From: Deltaproteobacteria bacterium
GTDB taxonomy: Bacteria; Myxococcota_A; Polyangia; Nannocystales; Nannocystaceae
Length of the DNA stretch: 64,000 nucleotides
NCBI GenBank assembly: GCA_016709225.1
Contig: JADJEE010000001.1
Coordinates: 682,001 to 746,000, forward strand
Direction of reading: 5' to 3'
Both the position numbers and the translations under genes were made by a program. Numbering within the stretch: position 1 is the first letter of the stretch; every line of letters starts with the position of its first letter. The notes under the pieces were generated by a model. That model saw only the letters and a list, made by a program, of their open reading frames with translations, was not told the DNA's origin and made no database searches. Below are positions 34,075 through 42,711 of this stretch, in pieces.

Positions 34075-37017
34075 GTGCACGGGCCCCAGGACACGCAGAC
34101 CGGTCAGGTTCGTCGCGGCACGCCCGGGCGCAGCGCCCGGGTGGCCGACCACGGCATGCCGCCGACGGCGGCCCTGCTCGGGGGCCGCTATGTCGTGCTC
34201 GAGCGCATCGGCGAAGGTGGCATGGGCGTGGTGCATGCGGCCTACGATCGCGAGCTCGACCGACGCGTCGCGATCAAGGTGCTGCATCCCGGCGCCACGA
34301 AGGACTACGGCCGTCGGCTGCTGCGCGAGGCGCAGACGCTCGCTCGGCTGTCGCATCCCAACCTCGTGCCGGTGTTCGACATCGGTTGGGCCGGCGACGA
34401 GCTGTTCGTCGCGATGGAGCTCATCGGCGGGCAGAGCCTCGATCGCTTCGCCGCCGCGCATCGACCTGCGTGGCGCGAGGCATTGCCGCTGCTGCTCGAC
34501 GCGGGCCGGGGGCTCGCGCACGCGCACCGCCAGGGCCTGGTCCACCGCGACTTCAAACCCTCCAACGTGCTGGTCGGCGACGATGGACGCGCCCGCGTGG
34601 CGGACTTCGGCCTCGCGCGTCCAGTGCGGTTCCCGTCCTCGGAGGTCCGCGCCGACGAGCCCGTGGCGTCGTCGCCAACCGCCGCCGGCTCGCTCGTCAC
34701 GCGGCCCGGGGAGACCCCTGGCACCCCAGCCTACCTGCCACCCGAGGCGCGCGATGCCGCGGCGTTCGACGAGCGCAGCGATCAGTTCAGCTTCTGCATG
34801 ACCGCGTGGGAGGTGCTGTGCGGTGTGCGGCCGACGAGAAATCCCAGCGACGGTGGCGTGATCGCGACCGTCGCGCCCGGGCGTGCGGTGCCGCGATCGA
34901 TCCGACGCGCGCTGCTGCGTGGCATGGCGGTCGATCCGGCCGCGCGACACGGCTCGATGGCCGAGCTACTCGCGCGCCTCGACGTCGCCGCGCGCCGTAC
35001 TCGCGTGCTGGTGCTCGGACTCGTCGCGACCGCCACGGCGGCGCTGGGAATCGCCTACGTCATCGGTCGCGGCGGACCCTGCGACGAGGCCGCTGGGGCG
35101 CTCGCGTCGGCGTGGAACGAGCAACGTCGGGAGCAGCTGCGCGCGCACTTCGAGCAGCTGCCGGGCGCCGATGCGCTGCACGACGCGGTCTCGTCGGCGC
35201 TCGATCGCTACGGCGAGCAGTGGACGCAGATGCGCGGTGAGGCGTGCGTTGCCCATGCCATCGAGCATCGGCAGTCGGCCGATCTGTTCGACCGCCGCAT
35301 GGGGTGCCTCGACGAACGACGCGCGGCGCTGGATGCCCTGGTCGGCGCGCTGCTGCAGACCGACGCGCGCGATGTGTTGCTCTCGGCGCCGAGCGCTGCG
35401 CGTGAGCTGCCACCGGTGGCGAGCTGCGGCGACGCCGAGGCGTTGCTGGCGATGGCGTGGCAGCCGAGCACCGAGGCCGAGCGCGTGCTCGCGTCGCGGC
35501 TGCAGGGCGAGCTCGGCCAGGTGCAGGCACTCGAGCACACCGGTCAGTATCGCGTGGCGTTGCCGGCCGCCGACGCGCTGGTGGTCGACACCGAGGCGCT
35601 GCCGGCCGGTTCACCGCTGCGTGCCAAGGCGCAGCTGCTGCGGGCGAAGCTGCGACGCGACAACGGCGACGACGAGGGGGCCTTCGCCGCCTACAAGGCC
35701 GCAGCCGAGGCGGCGGCCGCCGCCCACGACGACGGCACGTTGGTCGCGGCGTGGCTGGAGCTGGTCTCGCTGCTGGCGGCCCACGTCGGGCGCGAGCAGG
35801 AATTCGAGACGGTCGCGGCCCTCGTCGAGGGGCTGATCGGTCGACTCGGCTCGCCGCCGGTCCTGCGGGCGCGCCTGCGCGAGAGCCGAGCCCGCATGGC
35901 GGTGAGCGCGGGTCGCTTCGACGATGCGGTCGCGCACGGCCTCGCCGCGGTCGAGCTGCTCGGCGAGCTCGACGATCCGCTGCTGCGCGCGCGTCTCGAG
36001 GGATCGGCGGGGCTCGATCTGCAGCTCGCTGGGCGCTACGAGGAGGCCGTCCATCACTTCGAGCAGGCGATCGCGAGCTCGAGCGAGGTCTTGACCCCGA
36101 CGCACCCGCAGATCGGCAACGAGCTGGTGAACCTCTCGCTGCTGCAGCCCCCGGCGCAGGCCGAGGCGTCGCTGCGGCGCGCGGTGGAGATCCTGCGGGC
36201 GAGCTTTCCCGACGGCCACCGCGACGTCGCCAAGGCGCTCGCCAACCTCGGACTCGCACTGCTCAACCGCGGCGCCTACGACGAGGCCGAGGCCACGCTG
36301 CGCGAGGCGCTGGCGATGCAGCGATGGGTGTATCCCAGTGGCCATCCTCATACGGCGATGACGCTGGCGTTCCTCGCCGACACCCTCAACGAGGTCGGGC
36401 GACGCCCGGAGGCGCTGGGGTTCGCCCGTGAGGCGCTCGAGATCCGGCGCGTGCACCTGCCGGCCGATCACGCCGACATCGGACGCGCGCTGCGGCTCAT
36501 CGCGTCGATCCACTTCGATGCCGGCGATGTGAAGCAGGCCCGCGCGGACTACGAAGCGGCGCTGGCGGTCTTCGATCGCGCGCTGCCGCCCGATCACCCC
36601 CTGGTCGCGGGTGCGCTCAACGGCATCGGCGAGTGCGCCGTCCTCGAGCACGATGCCGAGCGCGCGATCGAGGTCTGCACCCGAGCGCTCGCCATCGAAC
36701 GCCAGGCCCGCGGCGAGGATGCCCTCGAGCTGGTGCCGCACCTGTCGTGCCTGGCGTCCGCCCATGGCGACCGCGGCGAGTACGAGCTCGCGATCACGCT
36801 GCTCGAGCGCGCGCTGGTGCTGTGGGCCGATCAGGATCTCGGCCCGCTGTTGCCGGCGCAGATCAAGCTGCAGCTCGCGACCGCCCTCGACCACGCCGGC
36901 CGGGATCGCGAGCGCGTCGTCACGCTCGCCACCGAGGTGCTCGCTGCGGTCGCCGCCGAGCCGCAGGCCCGCGAGCGCATGGTCGCGCCGGCGCAGCGCC
37001 TGATCGCGGGCGGGTAA
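34075..37017 (+). CDS. Ser/Thr protein kinase with TPR-rich extracytoplasmic or C-terminal domain
   Basis: 980-residue PknB-type kinase. The kinase domain (about 37-300) has GEGGMGVVHAAYD, AIKVLHPG, LVHRDFKPSNVLVG (a regular HRD loop), ADFGLARP and GTPAYLPPEARD. A hydrophobic helix (about 310-330, VLVLGLVATATAALGIAYVIG) is followed by a small Cys-containing region and some nine tetratricopeptide repeats to the end, for example GAYDEAEATLREALAMQRWVYPSGHP and DLGPLLPAQIKLQLATALDHAGRD. TPR kinases of this build are typical of myxobacteria. The GTG at 34075 is chosen; ATG 34156 and GTG 34141 are possible. It is divergent from the Cys-rich lipoprotein. Confidence 0.88.
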   Translation: MHGPQDTQTGQVRRGTPGRSARVADHGMPPTAALLGGRYVVLERIGEGGMGVVHAAYDRELDRRVAIKVLHPGATKDYGRRLLREAQTLARLSHPNLVPVFDIGWAGDELFVAMELIGGQSLDRFAAAHRPAWREALPLLLDAGRGLAHAHRQGLVHRDFKPSNVLVGDDGRARVADFGLARPVRFPSSEVRADEPVASSPTAAGSLVTRPGETPGTPAYLPPEARDAAAFDERSDQFSFCMTAWEVLCGVRPTRNPSDGGVIATVAPGRAVPRSIRRALLRGMAVDPAARHGSMAELLARLDVAARRTRVLVLGLVATATAALGIAYVIGRGGPCDEAAGALASAWNEQRREQLRAHFEQLPGADALHDAVSSALDRYGEQWTQMRGEACVAHAIEHRQSADLFDRRMGCLDERRAALDALVGALLQTDARDVLLSAPSAARELPPVASCGDAEALLAMAWQPSTEAERVLASRLQGELGQVQALEHTGQYRVALPAADALVVDTEALPAGSPLRAKAQLLRAKLRRDNGDDEGAFAAYKAAAEAAAAAHDDGTLVAAWLELVSLLAAHVGREQEFETVAALVEGLIGRLGSPPVLRARLRESRARMAVSAGRFDDAVAHGLAAVELLGELDDPLLRARLEGSAGLDLQLAGRYEEAVHHFEQAIASSSEVLTPTHPQIGNELVNLSLLQPPAQAEASLRRAVEILRASFPDGHRDVAKALANLGLALLNRGAYDEAEATLREALAMQRWVYPSGHPHTAMTLAFLADTLNEVGRRPEALGFAREALEIRRVHLPADHADIGRALRLIASIHFDAGDVKQARADYEAALAVFDRALPPDHPLVAGALNGIGECAVLEHDAERAIEVCTRALAIERQARGEDALELVPHLSCLASAHGDRGEYELAITLLERALVLWADQDLGPLLPAQIKLQLATALDHAGRDRERVVTLATEVLAAVAAEPQARERMVAPAQRLIAGG

Positions 37018-37030
37018 TTTTTCTTCGGTC

Positions 37031-38161
37031 ATGGCGGAAAATCGTCGGACCGGGCTGTGTCAGCTGCGGGTGAACACGAGAAGCTCGACCATCGGCGTCG
37101 TCTGTCTGCTCGCAGCCGCAGGGTGCAGCCGGTCGGACGAAGCATCCGAGTCCGACGGCGCCGACACCGTCTTCGTGCCCACCGACGGATCGGGGGCAGG
37201 GCAGTCCGGCGGCGGTTCGGGCAACTCCGGTGCGGGCGACGACGACGACACGCAGACGCCCGGCGACGACACGCAGACGCCCGGCGACGACACCGGCAGC
37301 GGGGGCGCCGGCGGGTCGTGCGACGGCCAGTGTCTCGCGCTTCCCGATGGTTGGTCGGGTCCCGTGCAGGTCAGCGCCGGGGCGTGTGGCGGCGACTTCC
37401 CCGAGGCGATGGTGCAGGCCCATCGCGGGCTCACGGCCTCGGCCGCGACCTGCGGGTGTGCGTGTGGCGACTCGGTCGGCGTCGGCTGTGGCAACGCACA
37501 GGAGCTCGACTACGACACCGCCAGTGGCTTCGCATGCCCAGCTCTCGCCCACTCGGCCGCCGGTCTCAGCTGTCAGAACATCCCCGGCTTCGCAGCGGAG
37601 GCGGGCGATCGTTTCGCGTTCGAGATCACCAGCCCCTTCTCGCCGCCGGGCAGCTGCCCGGCGATGGCGCAGGTCGACATCGAGCCCTCGCAGTGGGCGG
37701 AGACGCTGTCGATCTGTGGCCTCGCGGCGCCGTGGCCGAGCTGCGCCGACGCGACGCTGTGTGCGCCCGATGTGATCGACGGTGATCTGTGCGTCTATCA
37801 GGAGGGGGACGGCGACTGCGGTGACGCCGGGGCCTTCACCGAGCGCGTCGATGGCCTGTTCGCGTCGGTCGTGGACGATCGTGGCTGCACGCCATGCACC
37901 TGCGGGGATCCGGAAGGACACTGTCGCGTCGCCACGATCTCGTTCTACGACGGCACGTGCACCAACTCCAACAAGGTCGGCGAGCAGTACTTCGGCGCAT
38001 CGCAAGGCTGTGCGGCGTTGCCCGGCGGGCCGGTCTCGCGGTTCCGCATCGACGACTTCCAGCTCCCGCTGCAAGACGCGACCTGCACGCCGTCGGCGTC
38101 CCTCCCGACCGGCGATGCGACCGCGCAGGATCCGATCACCGTGTGCTGTCTGCCCGGATGA
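37031..38161 (+). CDS. Cys-rich lipoprotein, hypothetical
   Basis: 376 residues. A signal ends in VCLLAAAGC. The linker has DDTQTPG repeats (three near-identical copies, in frame). The body is rich in Cys: DGQCLALPDGWSGPVQV, CGCACGDSVGVGCGN, CTPCTCGDPEGHC and ITVCCLPG. No family motif is recognised. It starts 13 bases after the TPR kinase stop and is likely in the same transcript; it might be a surface substrate or sensor for that kinase, which is speculation. Confidence 0.75.
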   Translation: MAENRRTGLCQLRVNTRSSTIGVVCLLAAAGCSRSDEASESDGADTVFVPTDGSGAGQSGGGSGNSGAGDDDDTQTPGDDTQTPGDDTGSGGAGGSCDGQCLALPDGWSGPVQVSAGACGGDFPEAMVQAHRGLTASAATCGCACGDSVGVGCGNAQELDYDTASGFACPALAHSAAGLSCQNIPGFAAEAGDRFAFEITSPFSPPGSCPAMAQVDIEPSQWAETLSICGLAAPWPSCADATLCAPDVIDGDLCVYQEGDGDCGDAGAFTERVDGLFASVVDDRGCTPCTCGDPEGHCRVATISFYDGTCTNSNKVGEQYFGASQGCAALPGGPVSRFRIDDFQLPLQDATCTPSASLPTGDATAQDPITVCCLPG

Positions 38162-38177
38162 CGACGCAGAGCGACCA

Positions 38178-38230
38178 CGTCGAACCGGCCCGTCGAACCG
38201 GCCCGTCGAACCGGCCCGTCGAACCGGGCC
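38178..38230 (+). repeat. 13-bp tandem repeat, four copies
   Basis: CGTCGAACCGGCC repeats head to tail at 38178, 38191, 38204 and 38217 (last copy CGTCGAACCGGGCC). It lies in the 125-base gap between a rightward lipoprotein and the leftward L-lysine 6-aminotransferase. It is outside both coding frames. Confidence 0.9.
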
Positions 38231-38286
38231 GGCGCAAGGGCGAGGCGCGCCGGGCACGTTGCGACGCAGCGACGGTGCCGCCCCCG

Positions 38287-39630
38287 TCAGAGCTTGCCGA
38301 GCACGCGAGCGAGCCGTGTGAGTGCGTCGTCGATCGCACCGCGATCGATGTCGAGCACCGGCCGGAAGCGGATGCCCGCGTTGCCGCAGGGCAGCACCAG
38401 CATGTGCTCGTCCTTCATGGCGGCCTTCACGACGTTGCCGCGGATCTCCGGGCTCGGCAGATCGAACGCGCACATCAACCCGCGGCCGCGCACGTTGCTG
38501 ACCGGACCGCCGGGCTTGGCGAGGCCGCGCAGACCGGCGAGCAGGTGCTCACCCATGTCGCGCGCGTTGTCCAGCAGGCGCTCCTGCTCGATGATCTCGA
38601 TGTAGCGGGTGGCGCGGACCATGTCGACGATGTTGCCGCCCCAGGTCGAGTTGATGCGGCTGGGCACCTTGAAGCACGAGTCGACCTCGTCGACGCGGGT
38701 GGTGCTCGCGATGCCACACACCTGGGTCTTCTTGCCGAACGAGAACACGTCGGGCTGCACGCCGGTGTGCTCGAAGGCCCACCACTTGCCGGTCAGGCCC
38801 ATGCCGCACTGGATCTCGTCGAAGATGAGCAGGATCTCGTGCTCGTCGCACAGCGAGCGCAGCGTCTGCAGGAACTCGGGGCGGAAGTGGTTGTCGCCGC
38901 CCTCACCCTGGATGGTCTCGAGGATCATCGCGGCGATGTCGTGGCCGCGTTCGGCAATCGCCGCGCGGATCTCGGCGACCGTCGCCTGCTCGGCCGCGAT
39001 GGTCGCGGCCTGGGCGGCCTCGTCGAAGGGGAAGCGCATGGCCGGCGTGCTCACGCGCGGCCATGGGAACTTCGGGAAGTACTGGGTCTTCTGCGGCGCG
39101 AAGCCGTTGGTCAGCGAGAGCGTGTAGCCCGAGCGGCCGTGGAAGGCGCTGCGGAAGTGCAGCACCTGCGTGCCGAGCAGGTCGTCGTCGCGACCGCTGC
39201 ACAGCCCGCGCGCGATGTTCTTGCGGACCTTCCAGTCGAACGCGACCTTGAGCGCGTTCTCCACCGCCAACGCGCCGCCCTCGATGAAGAAGAGGTGCTC
39301 GAAGTTCGCCGGCATCGTGCGGCCGAGCGCCGCGACCCAGTCGGCCATCGCGGGCGTGTAGATGTCGGAGTTCGAGACCTTGGTCAGGGTTGCGGCCTGC
39401 AGCTTGGCGGCGAAGTCGGGCGTGCGCAGCTTGGGATGGTTGTGGCCCACCGGCATGCTCGCGAAGAACGAGAACATGTCGAGGTACGGCGTGCCGCCGA
39501 TCGCATCGACCAGGTGGGCGCCGCGGCTGCGCTCGGTGTCGTAGACCAGCGGGAAGCCATCGACCAGCATCCACTCGCCGAGCACGCGGTGGACCTCGCG
39601 GGGATCCGTCTGGAAGGTGGGTTCGTTCAT
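38287..39630 (-). CDS. lat: L-lysine 6-transaminase
   Basis: 447-residue PLP-dependent class III aminotransferase. The enzyme moves the epsilon-amino group of L-lysine to 2-oxoglutarate, giving 2-aminoadipate semialdehyde (which cyclises to piperideine-6-carboxylate) and glutamate. Diagnostic blocks are PYLDMFSFFASMPVGHNHPKL, FIEGGALAVENALK, HGRSGYTLSLTN, ILLIFDEIQCGMG and FSFGKKTQVCGI, where the middle Lys binds PLP. The pattern matches lysine epsilon-aminotransferases rather than acetylornithine or GABA aminotransferases. AGGAG lies six bases before ATG 39630. No other lysine gene is adjacent, so its pathway (lysine catabolism or a beta-lactam-type precursor) is open. Confidence 0.92.
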   Translation of the reverse strand: MNEPTFQTDPREVHRVLGEWMLVDGFPLVYDTERSRGAHLVDAIGGTPYLDMFSFFASMPVGHNHPKLRTPDFAAKLQAATLTKVSNSDIYTPAMADWVAALGRTMPANFEHLFFIEGGALAVENALKVAFDWKVRKNIARGLCSGRDDDLLGTQVLHFRSAFHGRSGYTLSLTNGFAPQKTQYFPKFPWPRVSTPAMRFPFDEAAQAATIAAEQATVAEIRAAIAERGHDIAAMILETIQGEGGDNHFRPEFLQTLRSLCDEHEILLIFDEIQCGMGLTGKWWAFEHTGVQPDVFSFGKKTQVCGIASTTRVDEVDSCFKVPSRINSTWGGNIVDMVRATRYIEIIEQERLLDNARDMGEHLLAGLRGLAKPGGPVSNVRGRGLMCAFDLPSPEIRGNVVKAAMKDEHMLVLPCGNAGIRFRPVLDIDRGAIDDALTRLARVLGKL

Positions 39631-39978
39631 GGGCCGCTCCTGTCAGGATCCACGCGCTCGCGATGAACGCCGTCGATCGTGCGGCGCACCATACAATGAA
39701 GGCGTGCGCGCGACGGTTGTCGCGGCTACGTCGCGCGATCGCGGCCGCAACCGCGGCCAAGCGGGCATCCGGCCGAGGCGCGCCGCAGGCAAGGTCTGCC
39801 CGCGTACGGTTGAGGCAGCTCACGCGAGTCGCAACGCAGCGTCGCGCGGAGACGCTCGCGGATCGGCGGGGGAGTTCTCCCTCTGCGCCCGCGAGGATCC
39901 ACCAACGCAGACGATCGATGCGCGTGACGATGAGGTCCTCTGCCCTCGATCGACCCCGATGGGTTGCTACACTCCAAG
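39631..39978. other. 348-base intergenic region, divergent promoter space
   Basis: Between the divergent lat and fibro-slime lipoprotein genes. I see no credible coding frame. A TACAAT hexamer at 39692-39697 is not paired with a recognisable -35. No strong hairpin is evident. It presumably holds both promoters. Confidence 0.5.
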
Positions 39979-40869
39979 ATGGTGGCAGCGCGCGAGCAAC
40001 GACGACGGACATGGCGTGCGATCCCAGCGCTGGGCTGGTTGGCTGCGCTGGGCCTCATCGCCTGCGGTGCCGAGAGCCCGCCCGCGGTCGGTGACGACAC
40101 GCTGGGCGATGGCATCACCGCCGGGCTCACGCAGGGCAGCGGCAGCGGCAGCGGCGACGACGACGTCGAGGCCGACGACGACGGCCCCAAGCTCGACATC
40201 GGCGCCGAGACCGGTGCCGACGGCTCGCCGGTCGACACCATGGGCGAGAACTGCGACGGCCTGGTCGCGACGATCCGCGACTTCTCGAGCAGCCACCCCG
40301 ACTTCGAGACCTACGGCGGCAACACGGCCTCGGTCGGCCTGGTGATGACCACCCTGGGCGTCGACGACACGCCCACGCTCGATCCCGCCTACGCCGGTGC
40401 GCCGATGATCACGAGCGCCGCGAGCTTCGCCGACTGGTACCACGACGTGCCCGGCACCAACATGCCGTTCCCCATCGACCTCGGGCTGATGGAGGACACA
40501 CCGGGCATGTTCGTCTACGACAACTCCGCGTTCTTCCCGCTCGACGGCATGGGCTTCGGCGACGAGGGCAACGAGCACAACTACCACTTCACGACCGAGG
40601 TCCACACCAGCTTCACCTACTTCGGTGGCGAGACCTTCACCTTCCGCGGCGACGACGACCTGTGGATGTTCGTGAACGGCCAGCTCGCGATCGATCTCGG
40701 CGGCCTGCATCCCGCGCTCGAGGACTCGGTCGACATGGACACGCTCGGCCTCACCGTCGGCGAGACCTACCCGATGGACATCTTCCACGCCGAGCGCCAC
40801 ACCAACGAGTCGAACTTCCGCATCGTCACGACCATCGATTGCTTCGTGACGCCGCCGCCACCGGCGTAG
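39979..40869 (+). CDS. Fibro-slime domain lipoprotein
   Basis: 296 residues. The signal (WRAIPALGWLAALGLIAC) has a good lipobox. A Gly/Ser/Asp linker follows, then a domain with ATIRDFSSSHPDFE, NMPFPIDLGLME, NYHFTTEVHTSFTYFG and FTFRGDDDLWMFVNGQLAID, ending in HAERHTNESNFRI. This is the fibro-slime domain (TIGR02148), a PA14-like carbohydrate-binding or surface-matrix module. It is probably displayed on the cell surface or in the matrix. A TTG at 39964 could extend it by five residues. Confidence 0.88.
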   Translation: MVAAREQRRRTWRAIPALGWLAALGLIACGAESPPAVGDDTLGDGITAGLTQGSGSGSGDDDVEADDDGPKLDIGAETGADGSPVDTMGENCDGLVATIRDFSSSHPDFETYGGNTASVGLVMTTLGVDDTPTLDPAYAGAPMITSAASFADWYHDVPGTNMPFPIDLGLMEDTPGMFVYDNSAFFPLDGMGFGDEGNEHNYHFTTEVHTSFTYFGGETFTFRGDDDLWMFVNGQLAIDLGGLHPALEDSVDMDTLGLTVGETYPMDIFHAERHTNESNFRIVTTIDCFVTPPPPA

Positions 40870-41054
40870 CCGCCACCCGCGGGCCGGATGGCCGCCGACG
40901 GCGGCGCGCGTGGGCTCGCGCGCGTGGGTGCGGGTTCGCGCCCGAGCGTGCGAACGGGGTCCTGGGCCGCGGATGTCGGCTTTCTGGGGGGCCGGTCGCG
41001 TTCGCCATCTCACGTTGACAACACCGCGTGCTTCGGCGTCCCCTTGCCGCTCAC

Positions 41055-41837
41055 GTGAAGGTCGATCTCAGCGGGCAAGTCGTCGTCGTCACCGGTGCGG
41101 GGCGTGGCATCGGCAAGGAAATCGCCAAGGTCGCCGCCGAGGCCGGCGCGACCGCGGTGCTGGTCTCACGCACCGCGGCGCAGCTGGACGCGGCGGTGGC
41201 GGAGATCGAGGCCGCCGGCGGCAAGGCGGTCGCGATGCCGGCGGATCTGGTGGAGCCTGCGGCGGCCGGCGCCGTGATCGCGCAGACCCTCGAGCGCTTC
41301 GGCCAGATCGACGTGCTGGTCAACAACGCCGCCACCAACTACGTCGCCAATCTCGTGATGGCCAAGGCCGACGCGTGGCGCGACCTCTACGAGCTCAACG
41401 TCTTCGCGGTCATGCGCGCGACCCAGGCTGCGATCAAGCCCATGATCCGCCGCAAGCGTGGGCGCGTCATCAACATCGGCTCGGTCTCCGGCGAGCTCGG
41501 CGCGGCGTACAACACCGCCTACGCCTCGAGCAAGGCCGCCATCGACGGCTTCTCGCGCTCGGTCGCGAAGGAGGTCGCGAAGCTCGGCATCACCTGCAAC
41601 ACCATCCGCCCCTGGCACGTCGACACCGAGCTCGTGCACGACGCCATGGCCAGCCGCGCCAAGCTGTTCGGCAAGACCGCCGAGGACTACATGGCGATGA
41701 TCGTGGCCCAGAGCCCGCAGCAGCGCCTCATCACCGCCCGCGAGGTCGCGGCGCTGGCGGTGTTCCTGATGTCCGACGACGCCCGCGGCATCACCGGCCA
41801 GTCGCTGAACGTCTGCGGCGGCTATGCGATGGGATGA
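41055..41837 (+). CDS. Short-chain dehydrogenase/reductase (FabG-like)
   Basis: 260-residue NAD(P)-dependent oxidoreductase. TGAGRGIG is the cofactor glycine motif, NNAA and NIGSVSG follow, and YASSK contains the catalytic Tyr and Lys. The C-terminus (ITGQSLNVCGGYAMG) is typical of FabG-type ketoreductases. GTG 41055 is preferred; GTG 41028 would add nine Arg-rich residues. It opens a rightward operon of eight genes that share short or overlapping junctions, and its stop overlaps the region of the next gene's possible start at 41824. Confidence 0.92.
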   Translation: MKVDLSGQVVVVTGAGRGIGKEIAKVAAEAGATAVLVSRTAAQLDAAVAEIEAAGGKAVAMPADLVEPAAAGAVIAQTLERFGQIDVLVNNAATNYVANLVMAKADAWRDLYELNVFAVMRATQAAIKPMIRRKRGRVINIGSVSGELGAAYNTAYASSKAAIDGFSRSVAKEVAKLGITCNTIRPWHVDTELVHDAMASRAKLFGKTAEDYMAMIVAQSPQQRLITAREVAALAVFLMSDDARGITGQSLNVCGGYAMG

Positions 41838-41850
41838 TCGCGGGGCGGCC

Positions 41851-42711
41851 GTGGCACAGCCGGTGATGGCCGACGACGGTGAGATCCGCACGCTGCTCCG
41901 CGACGACGGCGTGTCGCTGCGCTACCGCGTGTGGCCGGTGCCGCAGCCGCGCGCGACCGTGGTGCTGTTCAACGGCATCATGAGCCACTCGCTGTGGTTC
42001 CGGCCGCTGCAGCCGGCGCTGGTCGCCGCCGGCTACACCGTGGTCGGGGCCGATCGTCGCGGCAGCGGCCCCAACCCCGAGCACCGCGGTGACGCGCAGT
42101 CGGCCAACGTGCTGGTCGACGACGCACGCGCCGTGATCGCGGCCGAGCACGATGGCACGCGCCCGCTGGTCGTGGTGGGTTGGTGCTGGGGGGCGATCCT
42201 CGCGGTGCACGTGGCGCTCGCGCTGGGCGAGGGCATCGATCGCTTGGTGCTGGTCACGCCGGGGCTGTGCCCGACCGCCGAGGTGCGCGACGCCGCCGCG
42301 GCCGGGGCCAGCGCCGCGAGCCGGTGCGCCGAGGACGAGCCGTGCGTGCCCACGCCGATCCGCGACGAGCTGTTCACCGATGGGCCCGCGCTCGAACAGT
42401 TCATCCGCGTCGATCCGCTGCGGCTGCGGGCGATCACGCCGCGGTTCTCGGCGCTGTCGCACAAGCTGTCGGCGGTCGCGTTGGCGCGGCTGCCCCGCAT
42501 CCAGGTGCCGACGCTGCTGGTGCTCGCCGAGCACGACGGCGCCACCGACAACGCGCAGACCCTGGCGGCGTTCGAGCGCGTCGGCGCCGAACGCCGCCGC
42601 GTCGTCACGCTGCCGACACACCACGGTGTGAGCTTCGAGGCCCCCGAGGCGCTCGCGGCCGCCATGGTCGAGTTCGTCGACGCGCCCCCCGTGCCAGAAG
42701 CGAGGCCTTAG
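41851..42711 (+). CDS. Alpha/beta hydrolase with GWCWG nucleophile elbow
   Basis: 286-residue alpha/beta-hydrolase fold protein. The elbow reads VVVGWCWGAIL, so the nucleophile is Cys instead of the usual Ser. VLAEHDG supplies the acid and THHGVSFEAP the His. NGIMSHSLWFRPL and GADRRGSGPN are typical of the fold. Cys at this position occurs in polyhydroxyalkanoate synthases and dienelactone hydrolases, which transfer acyl groups. That suits an acyl transfer or thioesterase step in the operon. GTG 41851 has a G-rich site upstream; ATG 41866 and ATG 41824 are alternatives. Confidence 0.85.
   Translation: MAQPVMADDGEIRTLLRDDGVSLRYRVWPVPQPRATVVLFNGIMSHSLWFRPLQPALVAAGYTVVGADRRGSGPNPEHRGDAQSANVLVDDARAVIAAEHDGTRPLVVVGWCWGAILAVHVALALGEGIDRLVLVTPGLCPTAEVRDAAAAGASAASRCAEDEPCVPTPIRDELFTDGPALEQFIRVDPLRLRAITPRFSALSHKLSAVALARLPRIQVPTLLVLAEHDGATDNAQTLAAFERVGAERRRVVTLPTHHGVSFEAPEALAAAMVEFVDAPPVPEARP

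Noticed and set aside
41015..41020. Perfect TTGACA before the SDR gene
   Set aside because: No -10-like hexamer lies at 16-19 bases downstream, and it is very close to the possible starts.
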